A stretch of 64,000 bases of DNA from Heliomarina baculiformis (GCF_019966545.1 NZ_JAIMIC010000013.1:1-64000); one strand, 5' to 3'. Counted from the first letter of the stretch, positions 7,745 through 16,571 are shown. The notes: generated from the sequence alone by a model not told the origin. Numbers and translations: made by a program.

Positions 7745-8169
7745 GCCCCAATCTCGTCGTGCTCGGTCAGACATTCCGCATGGTCTCGAAGGACCTCCAG
7801 AACCTTGCACTCCGCAACGCTGTCACCGTCGCATTCGGCGACCATGCGTTTCAATTCCTTCTTAAGCGCTTGCAGACGCTTGATCCGCTGTTCGACTTGG
7901 TGGAGTTGCCGACGCGCGATCGAATCCGCCTCCGCGCAGGATTGGGACGGGTTGTCCGAGAGGTCCAGCAGCTCCCGGATGGAGTCGAGCGAAAATCCGA
8001 GCTGGCGTGAGTGCCGGATGAAAGCCAGCCGGTCGAGGTCCTTTTCAAAGTAACGGCGCTGGCCGCCTGCGGTCCTTCCGGCCTCGTTCATCAAACCGAT
8101 TTCTTCGTAGTAGCGGATCGTCTGAACCTTGGTTCCGGTTCTCCGCGAGAGTGTTCCAATTGCCAGCAT
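7741..8169 (-). CDS. MerR-family metal-responsive regulator (ZntR/CadR/PbrR type)
   Basis: A 142-residue regulator. The N-terminal winged helix-turn-helix (residues 1-70) has [10 protein letters not shown] and the typical GGQRRY. A dimerisation coiled coil follows, then a C-terminal metal site. Cysteines at 78, 113, 121 and 133 match the layout of Zn/Cd/Pb-sensing members (Cys near 79, 114 and 123 in ZntR and PbrR) rather than the two-Cys loop of CueR. It is divergent from the SCO-Dsb operon, with an operator-like dyad just before its start. It is the only MerR gene in the window and the natural candidate to act on all the matching operators between 4.3 and 19 kb. Confidence 0.9.
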   Translation of the reverse strand: MLAIGTLSRRTGTKVQTIRYYEEIGLMNEAGRTAGGQRRYFEKDLDRLAFIRHSRQLGFSLDSIRELLDLSDNPSQSCAEADSIARRQLHQVEQRIKRLQALKKELKRMVAECDGDSVAECKVLEVLRDHAECLTEHDEIGA

Positions 8170-8184
8170 GTGCGATCCTTCAAT

Positions 8185-8199
8185 CTACAAAGACTGTAG
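8185..8199. promoter_or_regulatory. operator-like dyad upstream of merR
   Basis: CTACAA-AGA-CTGTAG, the same arm pattern as the operators elsewhere, begins 16 bases upstream of the merR ATG. Neither strand shows a good promoter with a 19-base spacer around it, so it may mainly serve autorepression of merR. Confidence 0.5.
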
Positions 8200-8279
8200 C
8201 TTACTGAAGAGACAACTCCATTGAAAAGACAAAGGTTTCACTTTGGCGTGACTTCGGACAACAAAAAGTAACTTTTCGC

Positions 8280-8310
8280 TTGAACCTCTATCTGCTGTAG
8301 CTTGTATCCC
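8280..8310 (+). promoter_or_regulatory. MerR-type promoter of the SCO-Dsb operon
   Basis: TTGAAC (8280-8285), a 19-base spacer (8286-8304) with arms CTCTAT-CTG-CTGTAG, and TATCCC (8305-8310). It lies 38 bases before the ATG at 8348 and drives the long plus-strand operon that runs to about 15984. Confidence 0.75.
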
Positions 8311-8347
8311 GCGCACAGACAAACTGAACAGGTGGGTAGCGCAAGCA

Positions 8348-8956
8348 ATGAAGAAGGTCCGGATAGTTCTCTGGTCGGCAGTGGTTGTCGCTGCGGCGGT
8401 GTCAGCCACGCTTTGGATGACTGAACGCAATCAGGGACCGGTCGCCGCGCGTGTTGATCCTGAGGCCGAGAGTTTCACTGCGGATTTTGAGCTGACGGAC
8501 CATACCGGTATGGTGCAGACCGACGAGGATTTCCGAGGGCGCTGGATGCTCGTCTTTTTCGGATTTGCGAACTGCCCCGACGTGTGTCCCATGGGGCTCG
8601 CAACCATCGCGCAGGTCATGGACGAGCTCGGCACCCAAAATTCCGCCGTCCAGCCCCTGTTCATCACGGTTGACCCGGAAAGGGATACGCCAAGTGCTCT
8701 GGCCAACTACGTTCCCCAGTTTGGTCAGGGGATCCTTGGGTTGAGCGGACCGCCGGACCAAATCGAACGCACTGCCGAGACCTTCAAGATCTACTACCAG
8801 AAGATCGAGGAAGCCTCGGCGCCCGACGGCTATACGATGGGGCATACGTCGTCCTTCCTTCTCTTCGATCCGGAAAGCGAATTTGTCCGCATCTACGAAT
8901 ACGACGAGGAACCCGGACTGATCGTTACTGATCTTCGCGAAAGGATCGGCGCGTGA
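8348..8956 (+). CDS. SCO1/SenC family copper-binding thioredoxin-fold protein
   Basis: A 202-residue protein with a single N-terminal membrane anchor (residues 6-24) and a periplasmic thioredoxin fold. It has the family's CPDVCP motif (Cys 76 and 80) and the distal ligand His in MGHTSSF (about 165). SCO proteins deliver copper to cytochrome oxidase or act as thiol reductases. It is the first gene of a plus-strand operon under a MerR-type promoter; its stop overlaps the GTG of dsbB (GTGA). A second SCO homologue lies at 10566, so one may serve redox repair of metal-stressed periplasmic proteins. Confidence 0.88.
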   Translation: MKKVRIVLWSAVVVAAAVSATLWMTERNQGPVAARVDPEAESFTADFELTDHTGMVQTDEDFRGRWMLVFFGFANCPDVCPMGLATIAQVMDELGTQNSAVQPLFITVDPERDTPSALANYVPQFGQGILGLSGPPDQIERTAETFKIYYQKIEEASAPDGYTMGHTSSFLLFDPESEFVRIYEYDEEPGLIVTDLRERIGA

Positions 8957-9396
8957 CAGCTAGCCCAGACGCAACGCCAAGCGCCGCGAGCCCGGTGGCT
9001 TTCCTCTTCGCGGCATGGTTCGTCGCCTTGTCCGCGTCGCTTGCCGTGCTCTTCATCGGAGAGGTTCTGGGGCAGACCCCCTGCAATCTGTGCTGGTTCC
9101 AGCGTGCCTTCATGTTTCCGCTCGCGATCATCCTCGGGGTGGCGGCGTGGCGCGCCGACCTCTCGATCTGGCGCTATGCCGCGCCGCTCGCGGTTCTGGG
9201 TGGTGCCGTCGCCCTTTACCATTCCCTGCTTTACGCAGGGATCGTGCCGGCGCCGATCGTCCCCTGCACGGCGTCCGGGCCATCCTGCACCGATGACGCG
9301 ATGCTGATCCTTGGCCTGCCAATCCCTCTGCTCTCCCTGCTGACGTTCGGGGCAATCCTTGTCCTTCTCATTCAACTTCGACGGATATCAATATGA
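8953..9396 (+). CDS. dsbB: disulfide bond formation protein DsbB-like
   Basis: A 147-residue membrane protein with four helices. CNLCW (about residues 44-48) is the quinone-facing redox pair, and PCTASGPSC (about 104-112) is the second periplasmic pair that oxidises DsbA. The GTG start overlaps the upstream stop as GTGA. Its stop in turn lies just after the ATG of the DsbA-like gene, which gives a coupled DsbB-DsbA pair. It is of the short BdbC-like type. Confidence 0.87.
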   Translation: MTASPDATPSAASPVAFLFAAWFVALSASLAVLFIGEVLGQTPCNLCWFQRAFMFPLAIILGVAAWRADLSIWRYAAPLAVLGGAVALYHSLLYAGIVPAPIVPCTASGPSCTDDAMLILGLPIPLLSLLTFGAILVLLIQLRRISI

Positions 9397-10055
9397 ACCG
9401 AAAGACACTTCTGCTCGCGACACTCACTCTGGTACTGGCCGTTTTCGTGGCTGGTGTCTGGTTCGTATCGCGCCCCGATCCGACCCCGGTGGCGACAGCC
9501 GCTCCGCTGGAACAACAGGATCGTCTTGTTCGGTCCTATTCTCCCATACTCGGGCGTGAGGATGCGCCAGTGACCATCGTGGAGTTCTTCGACCCGGCCT
9601 GCGAGGCCTGCCGCGCCTTCCATCCCATCGTGAAGCAGATACTGACGCAATACCCCGACGATGTGCGCGTCGTCATGCGCTACACTCCGTTCCACGGCGA
9701 GGGGTCCGAGCTGGCAATCAAGGTGCTGGAAGCGGCCCGGTTGCAGGACGTTTTTGTTCCCGTGCTGGAAGCGCTGCTTGAAAATCAGCCCGCCTGGGCC
9801 TCTCACGGCGCTCCGGCAGCGGAGCGCATCATGGAGATCGCCGGAGCGGCGGGCTTGGACACAGAAGCCGCCGCAAATCAGATCATGTCACCCAGCATCG
9901 TCGGCGTCCTCAATCAGGACCGGGCCGACGTCGAAGCTGTCGGAATTCAGGGCACACCGACGTTCTTCGTCAACGGTAAGCCTTTGCCAGAGTTCAGTGC
10001 GGAGCAGCTCTTGTCGCTCGTCCAAGCCGAAGTCGAGGCTGCGGCAACAAACTAG
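9393..10055 (+). CDS. DsbA-family thiol oxidoreductase, membrane-anchored
   Basis: A 220-residue protein with an N-terminal anchor or signal (residues 4-25), a spacer, then a DsbA-type thioredoxin fold with the active site CEAC (Cys 70 and 73) and the cis-Pro region GIQGTPTFFVNG near the end. It should introduce or shuffle disulfides in the periplasm, re-oxidised by the overlapping DsbB-like partner. Thiol oxidation is a main target of soft metals, which fits its place in a metal-induced operon. Confidence 0.88.
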   Translation: MNRKTLLLATLTLVLAVFVAGVWFVSRPDPTPVATAAPLEQQDRLVRSYSPILGREDAPVTIVEFFDPACEACRAFHPIVKQILTQYPDDVRVVMRYTPFHGEGSELAIKVLEAARLQDVFVPVLEALLENQPAWASHGAPAAERIMEIAGAAGLDTEAAANQIMSPSIVGVLNQDRADVEAVGIQGTPTFFVNGKPLPEFSAEQLLSLVQAEVEAAATN

Positions 10056-10074
10056 AACGAACAGGAGACCCAAC

Positions 10075-10557
10075 GTGTTCAAAACCTTCGCAAAGGCAAT
10101 CCAGAGCCTGTCTGTCGCCCTTCTGATGGGCTTGCCAATGGCATCCTCAGCGCAGCAGTTGTCAGAGAACGCATCGATTGTGGTCGAGAGCCCCTGGGCG
10201 CGCGCGAGCCTTGGAATGTCGCGGCCCGGCGGGGCCTATCTGACCGTTCGGAACGAGGGCAGCGATCCGATCTCCCTTATCGGTCTTCGCGCGGAGATCT
10301 CCGGCATGGCTTCGATCCACGAAACCAGAACCAATTCTGACGGCGTCAGCAGCATGGCTCCGGCGGACGATATCGTGATCCCGCCCGGGGGTATGTTCGC
10401 CCTTGAACCCGGCGGATATCACGCCATGCTCATGCAACTGCAATCTCCGCTCGTCGAGGGGGAGACCTTTCCGCTGACCCTGCTCTTTTCCGATGGAACA
10501 GAGCTTGAAATCACCGTCCCGGTCCTTGGCATCGGCGCACGCGGCCCCGAAGGCTGA
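10075..10557 (+). CDS. periplasmic copper chaperone PCu(A)C
   Basis: A 160-residue protein starting at GTG 10075, eight bases after AGGAG. It has a signal peptide (cleavage near SSAQQ) and a cupredoxin-like PCu(A)C domain with ligands spread as in the family: M..IHET (H-containing) followed by P-x-H-x-M-L-M (GGYHAMLMQL). It delivers Cu(I) to SCO proteins or oxidase. It is flanked by SCO homologues on both sides, a common arrangement. The overlapping longer frame starting at 9661 is a shadow of the DsbA gene joined to this one. Confidence 0.87.
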   Translation: MFKTFAKAIQSLSVALLMGLPMASSAQQLSENASIVVESPWARASLGMSRPGGAYLTVRNEGSDPISLIGLRAEISGMASIHETRTNSDGVSSMAPADDIVIPPGGMFALEPGGYHAMLMQLQSPLVEGETFPLTLLFSDGTELEITVPVLGIGARGPEG

Positions 10558-10565
10558 TCCGGCTG

Positions 10566-11189
10566 ATGATGAGGGTGGCCAAAATCGCAGCGATCGGGGC
10601 GGCGGCGGTCTTTGCCGCCCTGTTTGTCGGCTGGTGGCAGGTGGATGGGCCTGGCGCTGACGCCGCGCCGGGCAAGCGGTCTCTACCGCTGACTGCTATG
10701 GAATTCAGCCTGACGGATCAGGATGGTCGGGATGTCGGCCCGGAAACCCTCATCGGCGAGCCGAGTCTGGTCTTCTTCGGATTCACCTATTGCCCCGACG
10801 TTTGCCCGACGACCCTCTCGGACATTTCCGGATGGCTCGACGAGATTGGGCCGGACGCCGAAGACCTGAATACCGTTTTCATCACCGTAGATCCGGACCG
10901 CGACACGGTCGAGACCATGGCCGAGTATGTCTCGTATTTCCATCCGCAGATTCAGGGATGGACGGGCCCGCCCAACCAGATCGCCGCCATCGCCGACTGT
11001 TTCCGTGTCACCTATGAGAAGGTTGAGGGGGAAAACGGCGAATATACGATGAACCACACGGCGGGTGTTTTCTTGTTCGATGCAACAGGTCGCTTCGTCA
11101 CCACCATCGACTATCACGAACCACGCGAATTCGCCGTGCCGAAGATAAGGCGCGCGATGCAGAACAGAACCGAGAGGGCAGAATCTTGA
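10566..11189 (+). CDS. second SCO1/SenC family protein
   Basis: A 207-residue protein with an N-terminal anchor (residues 4-25), CPDVCP (Cys 76 and 80) and the His ligand in MNHTAG (about 163). It is clearly homologous to the SCO at 8348 but diverged, so this is either an old duplication or two separate recruitments. It directly follows the PCu(A)C gene, suggesting that this one receives copper from it. The stop overlaps the TTG start of the M23 peptidase gene. Confidence 0.87.
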   Translation: MMRVAKIAAIGAAAVFAALFVGWWQVDGPGADAAPGKRSLPLTAMEFSLTDQDGRDVGPETLIGEPSLVFFGFTYCPDVCPTTLSDISGWLDEIGPDAEDLNTVFITVDPDRDTVETMAEYVSYFHPQIQGWTGPPNQIAAIADCFRVTYEKVEGENGEYTMNHTAGVFLFDATGRFVTTIDYHEPREFAVPKIRRAMQNRTERAES

Positions 11190-12535
11190 AACTGAGACAT
11201 ATCGTTCTGGGAACGACAATGGCCGCGGCAGCGGTCAGCACGATAGCGAGCCGGGCTTTGATCCTGGAGGCGCCGCCCGAGTACATCTTTTCCGAGGCTC
11301 CGGAAGCCTTGGACAGTCCACCCGAACCTCTCGATGGACCAGGCGTCAACGCATCTGGCGAGACGATGCCGAATATGCTTCCGGCCGCTTTTCAGCCGCC
11401 TGAGTTTCCCGCACTGGAACGGGCCGAGCCAGATAATCTGATGGCGCTTGTTCAGGCCCTCGCCACGCCGCCTTGGGAGGCGACGGTCGAGGCGGGTGAC
11501 ACATTGGACGTGCTTCTCTCTCTCGCGGACATGGATGCGCAAACACGGACCGAAGTCGCACTGGCACTGACGGTTGAATACGACCTGCGCCGCCTTCGAC
11601 CGGGCCATCGTCCGAGCGTCGACTTTCGCCCGGACGGCACGCCATCCGTTGTGACGTTGGCTGTCGTTGACGGTGTGCGGATCGAAGTCACCCTGGACGA
11701 CACCATTGCGAGTCGGACGGTAACGCCGAGCGCGTTGACAGTCGAGCGTGCGAGCCAGCTGCTGGTAAACGGGTCGATCTACGCTTCGCTGGATCGAGCA
11801 GGCGTCCCGGCCCGTTTTGCCGTCGATCTCGCACAAATCCTCGGGGAAACGGTCGACTTTCGCAGGGATCTTCAAGGCGGAGAGACCCTGAATATTCTTT
11901 GGGGTCAGACCGTCCTTCGCGATGGTTCAGAGGTCGGTCAACCGTCAATCTCCTATGCGGCCCTCGATCTGGCCGACGACCGCTTCGAAATCCTCTGGTC
12001 AGCCGAAGACAGCGGGCGGGCAACGGTCTATTTGAATGATGAAATCCTGCGGACGGTCGCGCCGCCGGTGGAAGGCGCACGACTGTCGTCGGTCTTCGGG
12101 CAGCGCAAGCATCCGATCTACGGCAATCTGCGGATGCACACAGGTGTCGATTATGCCGCCGCTGCGGGGACACCGATTGCAGCGACCGCACCCGGACGGG
12201 TCTCCTTCATCGGATGGCGGAGCGGGTATGGCCGGGTGGTCGAGATCGCGCACGGGTCAGACACAATGACCCGCTATGCGCACCTCAGCGCTGTGCCGGA
12301 GGGTCTGGCCGTCGGAAACCGCGTGGTCGCGGGCGAAACGATTGGCCAGGTCGGTGAGACAGGCACGGCGACAGCTCCGAACCTTCACTACGAAGTGCGC
12401 GTGGACGGCCGACCTATCGATCCGCTCGGGGAGGAATTGCTCGCCTCTGTCGAAAATTTCGACACTGCGGACGCCACTGAAATCCTTGAAGCGACGCGCA
12501 CACGGTTCGTGACCGTTCTTCGCGAAGACACATGA
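11186..12535 (+). CDS. M23-family metallopeptidase
   Basis: A 449-residue exported protein. After an N-terminal hydrophobic signal or anchor, it has a linker and an OapA/LysM-like central region. A C-terminal LytM domain (about 300-425) shows all zinc-site motifs: MHTGVDYAA (H..D), then HGSDTMTRYAHLS and NLHYEVRVDG (H-x-H type). Such proteins cut peptide bridges in peptidoglycan or, if inactive, activate amidases; the ligand residues here look intact. The TTG start overlaps the upstream stop (TTGA). Together with the L,D-transpeptidases, it suggests that cell-wall remodelling is part of the metal response. Confidence 0.85.
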   Translation: MKLRHIVLGTTMAAAAVSTIASRALILEAPPEYIFSEAPEALDSPPEPLDGPGVNASGETMPNMLPAAFQPPEFPALERAEPDNLMALVQALATPPWEATVEAGDTLDVLLSLADMDAQTRTEVALALTVEYDLRRLRPGHRPSVDFRPDGTPSVVTLAVVDGVRIEVTLDDTIASRTVTPSALTVERASQLLVNGSIYASLDRAGVPARFAVDLAQILGETVDFRRDLQGGETLNILWGQTVLRDGSEVGQPSISYAALDLADDRFEILWSAEDSGRATVYLNDEILRTVAPPVEGARLSSVFGQRKHPIYGNLRMHTGVDYAAAAGTPIAATAPGRVSFIGWRSGYGRVVEIAHGSDTMTRYAHLSAVPEGLAVGNRVVAGETIGQVGETGTATAPNLHYEVRVDGRPIDPLGEELLASVENFDTADATEILEATRTRFVTVLREDT

Positions 12536-12555
12536 CTAATTTGACAGGAATTACG

Positions 12556-13008
12556 ATGAAAAACAGGTTTCAAACCTTGGCGGCTGCGACCCTCATGATT
12601 GTTGCCGCGACGGCCGTGACCGCCCAGACCGCTATCCACGTCGGAAAGACGCGCGGCTGCGGTTGTTGCCTTGCCTGGATGGAAAAGCTGTCCGAGGCCG
12701 ATTTTGCCCCTGAAGGTGAGAATATGGGCGGGGCGTTGATCCGTCTGAAGATGGATCGCGGTATTCCCGTCGATATGTTCTCCTGTCACACGGCGACCGT
12801 CGAAGGCTACACCATCGAGGGTCACGTTCCGCCAGCCGATATTACTCGACTGCTTGAAGAACGTCCCGATGCCATAGGCCTGGCCGTGCCCGGCATGCCC
12901 ATCGGCTCGCCCGGCATGGATTTCGGCGACGCTGCCGAAGCCTACGATGTCTTTCTGGTGAAATCCGACGGCTCCACTGAGATCTTTTCGTCCTATCCGG
13001 CGAGTTAA
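12556..13008 (+). CDS. DUF411 metal-binding protein
   Basis: A 150-residue exported protein. The signal ends near VTAQT and is followed directly by the DUF411 hallmark TRGCGCCLAW and a second conserved cysteine in DMFSCHT. Members are small periplasmic, probably copper-binding proteins found in metal resistance clusters. The ATG at 12556 has AGGA seven bases upstream and a regular signal peptide, so I prefer it over the in-frame start at 12532. The stop is followed at once by the GTG of the ZIP gene. Confidence 0.85.
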   Translation: MKNRFQTLAAATLMIVAATAVTAQTAIHVGKTRGCGCCLAWMEKLSEADFAPEGENMGGALIRLKMDRGIPVDMFSCHTATVEGYTIEGHVPPADITRLLEERPDAIGLAVPGMPIGSPGMDFGDAAEAYDVFLVKSDGSTEIFSSYPAS

Positions 13009-13009
13009 A

Positions 13010-13801
13010 GTGGAGCAAATCACAACACTCTCACCAGTCGCACTGGGCTTTCTAGGCAGCCTGGCCGCCGGTCTCATGACCGCCGTCGGGGCGACGCCCG
13101 TGCTTCTCGGCAAGACCCCTTCACGCAAATGGCGCGATATTTCGCTCGGCTTTGCCGCCGGGGTCATGCTTGCCGCGTCTTTCTTTTCTCTCATTATACC
13201 GGCACTCGACGCAGCGGAGGGCCGATACGGGGATGGCGCGATACCGGCGCTGATCGTCTGTGCTGCGATCCTGATGGGCATGGGCGCGGTCGCCATGATG
13301 AACGAAATGATCCCGCATGAGCATTTCAGCAGCGGGCGCGAAGGCCCGGAGGCGGTCTCGCTGCGCCGTGTCTGGCTCTTCATCATCGCCATCACGATCC
13401 ACAATGCGCCGGAGGGTTTGGCCGTCGGCGTTGCGTTCGGAGCTGATGGTTTTACAGGCGGATTTCCCGTCGCTCTCGGGATCGGATTGCAGAATGCGCC
13501 TGAAGGGCTGGCTGTTGCAGTCGCCCTACTGGGCGAGCGATACTCGGCGGGCCGCGCCTTTGGCATTGCGGCACTGACCGGTCTGGTCGAACCCGTCACA
13601 GGTTTTCTCGGTGCCGCGGTGATCGTCGTGGCGCAGCCTCTCCTGCCCTGGGGTCTGGCTTTTGCGGCGGGTGCGATGCTTTACGTCATCAGTCACGAGA
13701 TCATCCCGGAAACCCATCGCAGCGGCCACCAGAAGCAGGCGACGACCGGGCTCGCGATCGGGCTCGTCGTCATGCTGTTCCTCGATGTCTGGTTGGGGTG
13801 A
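13010..13801 (+). CDS. ZIP family metal transporter
   Basis: A 263-residue membrane protein with about eight helices and the two ZIP metal-site motifs, HNAPEGLAVG in helix 4 and QNAPEGLAVA in helix 5, plus SHEIIPE near the end. ZIP proteins move Zn, Fe or other divalent ions into the cytoplasm. Uptake inside an efflux operon parallels clusters that pair a permease with lead or zinc efflux (compare PbrT/PbrA logic). The start is GTG one base after the upstream stop. Confidence 0.87.
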   Translation: MEQITTLSPVALGFLGSLAAGLMTAVGATPVLLGKTPSRKWRDISLGFAAGVMLAASFFSLIIPALDAAEGRYGDGAIPALIVCAAILMGMGAVAMMNEMIPHEHFSSGREGPEAVSLRRVWLFIIAITIHNAPEGLAVGVAFGADGFTGGFPVALGIGLQNAPEGLAVAVALLGERYSAGRAFGIAALTGLVEPVTGFLGAAVIVVAQPLLPWGLAFAAGAMLYVISHEIIPETHRSGHQKQATTGLAIGLVVMLFLDVWLG

Positions 13802-13804
13802 TCC

Positions 13805-14281
13805 ATGGCAACTCGTTCCATCGGCATTTGTACAGCTGTCGCGGCGCTCGCCGCCGATCAGGCATCGAAGGCGTTCGTGCTTGCGAACGCAGAAGCGCTC
13901 GCCACCGGCGTCGCTGTATTCCCCGGCTTTAACCTGATCTTCCACCGCAACTACGGCGTGACCTTTGGGTTCTTTCAAAATGTGCCGTGGTGGGTCCTTG
14001 CATTGGTCGCCACCGCCGTCGTTCTGTTCCTCGTCGTTTCACTGATCCGGGCAACGCAGGCAGCCGAGGCGGTTGCCTACGGCATGGTGATCGGCGGCGC
14101 TCTTGGGAATATCGTGGACCGTCTTCGCTTTGGAGGGGTGACCGATTTTCTGGATTTCTATCTCGGAACGGCGCATTGGCCAGCGTTCAACCTTGCGGAT
14201 GTCTTCGTGGTCTGCGGCGTCGGGATTTTGCTGATCTTCTCGGGGCGCGAAAAGGTCGCTGCGTCCGAAACCTCAAGATAG
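13805..14281 (+). CDS. lspA: lipoprotein signal peptidase LspA-like
   Basis: A 158-residue membrane protein with four helices and the aspartic protease pair: GNIVDRLRFGGVTDF and FNLADVFV. It also has the N-terminal DQASK and the NYGVTFGFF loop. LspA cuts the signal of prolipoproteins. A LspA-type protein (PbrC) is part of the lead resistance operons of Cupriavidus, which supports assigning this operon to a Zn/Cd/Pb response. It is an accessory copy, since the essential one should be chromosomal. Confidence 0.88.
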   Translation: MATRSIGICTAVAALAADQASKAFVLANAEALATGVAVFPGFNLIFHRNYGVTFGFFQNVPWWVLALVATAVVLFLVVSLIRATQAAEAVAYGMVIGGALGNIVDRLRFGGVTDFLDFYLGTAHWPAFNLADVFVVCGVGILLIFSGREKVAASETSR

Positions 14282-14287
14282 ATCTCG

Positions 14288-15823
14288 GTGATTTCAATCG
14301 GCATCACTGTTCTCCGCATTTCCGGAATGTCAGGTATCATCCTCACATTCTGTGCATTCGGCCTCGGCGCTTTGGCGGTTCTCGCTCTGCCACCATTCTC
14401 GATGCCGGTGCTTTTGCCCGTCGCGTTTGGCGCGCTGTATCTCCTCACGGTCGGAGAGAGCCGCATGCGGGCCGGACTTGCCGGATGGGCGTTCGGCGTT
14501 GGCTACTTCCTGTTCGGATTGTCCTGGATCGCGGAGAGCTTTTTCGTCGACCCGGAGCGGCTCGCCTGGATGGCCGTTCCTGCGGTGGCTGGACTGGCCG
14601 CCGGCCTTGCGCTGTTCCCAGCGGCGGCAATGGCAGCGTTCGCATGGAGCAGGACGAAAGGTGTCTCCGGCGCATTGATCTTCGCGGTCTGCTGGTCGGT
14701 TTCGGAATGGCTGCGCGGCACCATGCTGACAGGCTTCCCCTGGAACCTTATTGCCTACACGTGGGCCGACTACGATATTCCACGCCAAATGGCCGCATGG
14801 GTTGGCAGCTACGGACTTGGCCTCCTCACAGTTCTGCTGTCGGTCCTGCCCGTAACGCTCCTCATGCGGAATCGTCGGCAAAATGCGTTCGCCGCATTTG
14901 TTTTCATGTCGGTGGTGGGGGGTGCCGGAACCCTCGGTACGGTTCGCCTTATGGCCACCACACCGCCAACAGACACAACCGTCAGGACCGTTCAGGGAAA
15001 CATTCTTCAGACGGAGAAATGGGACCCCGCGTTCCGCGACCGGAACATATCCCGCTATCTGGACCTGTCCGCGCAGTCTGGCAGCTTCGACGTCCTTCTC
15101 TGGCCTGAAAGTGCATTTCCCGGTTATCTTGATGAGAATCCTGAAATGTTGGATCAAATTGCCGAACGTCTGCCTGAGGGCCGTGTTCTTCTGACCGGTG
15201 CGCAGACGCGCGAGTCGGCCGGCACTGGCACACGCTATAGAAATTCGATCCTCGCGGTCGATCAGACCGGACGGATCGTCACGAGATACGCCAAGCATCA
15301 TCTCGTGCCGTTCGGGGAATACGTTCCCCTGCGGGGTTTTCTTCCGCTCCAGCGACTGACAATTGGGCTTGGGGACTTCACTCCCGGTCCCGGCCCTCAG
15401 ACCGTTGAGCTACCCGGTTTATCTCCGGTCGGCCTTTCGATCTGCTACGAGGCGATTTTTCCGGGACGTGTCGTAGACGCCGCTTCGCGTCCGGACTGGA
15501 TATTCAACGCCACCAATGACGCTTGGTTCGGTGCGTCTCTCGGTCCCCGGCAACATCTGGCCTCTGCCAGGATGCGCGCGGTCGAAGAGGGGCTGCCGAT
15601 GGTTCGCGCGGCCAACACGGGCATTTCAGCAGTTATCGATGGGTACGGCCGCATCGTCGCCCGCCTTGGGCTGGATGAGACCGGCTTCTTGGACGCCCGC
15701 TTGCCAGCTGCGCTCCCGGCCACGTCATTCGCGAAATACGGGCAGATGATGTTCCTGCTCGTTTTGGCAGCGTGCATCGCGGGTGCCATTGGGTTGACTA
15801 TTGGAAAGGAAAAGGCACCGTGA
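14288..15823 (+). CDS. lnt: apolipoprotein N-acyltransferase
   Basis: A 511-residue protein with N-terminal membrane helices (about 1-200) followed by a nitrilase domain. The Glu-Lys-Cys triad is visible as LLWPESAFPG, KHHLVPFGEY and LSICYEAIFPG. Lnt adds the third acyl chain to outer-membrane lipoproteins. The start is GTG at 14288; an internal ATG at 14327 would remove 13 residues and is an alternative. Pairing lspA and lnt in a metal-induced operon suggests boosted lipoprotein maturation during stress. Confidence 0.88.
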   Translation: MISIGITVLRISGMSGIILTFCAFGLGALAVLALPPFSMPVLLPVAFGALYLLTVGESRMRAGLAGWAFGVGYFLFGLSWIAESFFVDPERLAWMAVPAVAGLAAGLALFPAAAMAAFAWSRTKGVSGALIFAVCWSVSEWLRGTMLTGFPWNLIAYTWADYDIPRQMAAWVGSYGLGLLTVLLSVLPVTLLMRNRRQNAFAAFVFMSVVGGAGTLGTVRLMATTPPTDTTVRTVQGNILQTEKWDPAFRDRNISRYLDLSAQSGSFDVLLWPESAFPGYLDENPEMLDQIAERLPEGRVLLTGAQTRESAGTGTRYRNSILAVDQTGRIVTRYAKHHLVPFGEYVPLRGFLPLQRLTIGLGDFTPGPGPQTVELPGLSPVGLSICYEAIFPGRVVDAASRPDWIFNATNDAWFGASLGPRQHLASARMRAVEEGLPMVRAANTGISAVIDGYGRIVARLGLDETGFLDARLPAALPATSFAKYGQMMFLLVLAACIAGAIGLTIGKEKAP

Positions 15824-15984
15824 TCGTGATCTTCGGAGCATTGGCCGGCGCCGCATGGGGCGGATATCTCGCCAAGAAGCGTGGCGGCAACAGGCTGGAC
15901 ATCGCCCAGTACGCGGCAAGTTCCGCGATCGCATTCGGACTCCTGGCGTTGTTCGCCTCGATCGTTCTTGCACGGGTTCTATGA
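15820..15984 (+). CDS. 54-residue membrane protein downstream of lnt
   Basis: A GTG start overlaps the lnt stop (GTGA). The product has a glycine-rich N-terminal helix, a basic linker (KKRGGNR) and a second hydrophobic helix, so it should be a two-helix membrane protein. It has no recognised family. Its tight coupling to lnt and regular codon use support a real gene. Confidence 0.6.
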   Translation: MIVIFGALAGAAWGGYLAKKRGGNRLDIAQYAASSAIAFGLLALFASIVLARVL

Positions 15985-16009
15985 ACCGCCGTCCAAGGCC
16001 GGATAGGCG

Positions 16010-16513
16010 CTAGGCGAATATGTCGATTGGCGTCCCGTCCCGCACCATCGCGTAGATATCCTCAATTTCGCGGTCCGACACCGCGATGCAACCCGCCGTC
16101 CAGTCTGGCTTGATCGCGTCGATCCCGGGTCGTGGCCCGCCATGGATGAAAATGTCGCCGCCTGGCTCACGTCCCTGTGCAGCGGCGAAGGCGATATCGG
16201 CCTCGTTCGGATAAGAGATTCCGATGGAGAGATGGAACAGACTGTCGGGATTGCGTCGGTCGACGGTATAAGCCCCTTCGGGCGTTTTCCCGTCACCCTC
16301 GAACCGCTTGGGCCCCTCGGGCGCGAAACCGAGGTCTATCCTGTAGGCTTTCAGGACCGAGGTATTGTCGAACAGGAACAGGTTCCGGTCACCTTTGAAC
16401 ATCTGCAACCGGGTGACCTCGGGCCCCTCGTAGGTTCGGAATTTGCTGGCGCACCCTGCAAGGCCAAGTGCAAGTCCGCCCAAGAGTGCCGTTCGTCGTG
16501 TCGTTTTCATCAT
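16010..16513 (-). CDS. lipoprotein L,D-transpeptidase
   Basis: A 167-residue protein with a lipobox (LGLAGC, Cys about 21) and a YkuD domain: GKTPEGAYTVD, IFIHGGP and TAGCIAVSD with the catalytic Cys. It belongs to the short family whose members lack a LysM domain. It follows the ZntA-like ATPase on the same strand after 58 bases and is probably read from the same MerR-type promoter. It is the third L,D-transpeptidase in the window. Confidence 0.85.
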   Translation of the reverse strand: MMKTTRRTALLGGLALGLAGCASKFRTYEGPEVTRLQMFKGDRNLFLFDNTSVLKAYRIDLGFAPEGPKRFEGDGKTPEGAYTVDRRNPDSLFHLSIGISYPNEADIAFAAAQGREPGGDIFIHGGPRPGIDAIKPDWTAGCIAVSDREIEDIYAMVRDGTPIDIFA

Positions 16514-16571
16514 GTCGTCCGCTCGATCTTTTTACCTGTCCACTCATATCGGTATCGGTATGCCTGATCAA

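Noticed and set aside
9661-10557. A 298-residue frame extending the PCu(A)C gene upstream
   Set aside because: The upstream part lies in the wrong frame of the DsbA-like gene. The GTG at 10075 with its ribosome site and signal peptide gives the normal family length.
13987-15108. A 373-residue plus frame across lspA and lnt
   Set aside because: Overlaps two clear genes in another frame and is rich in Arg, Gly and Cys without any family feature.
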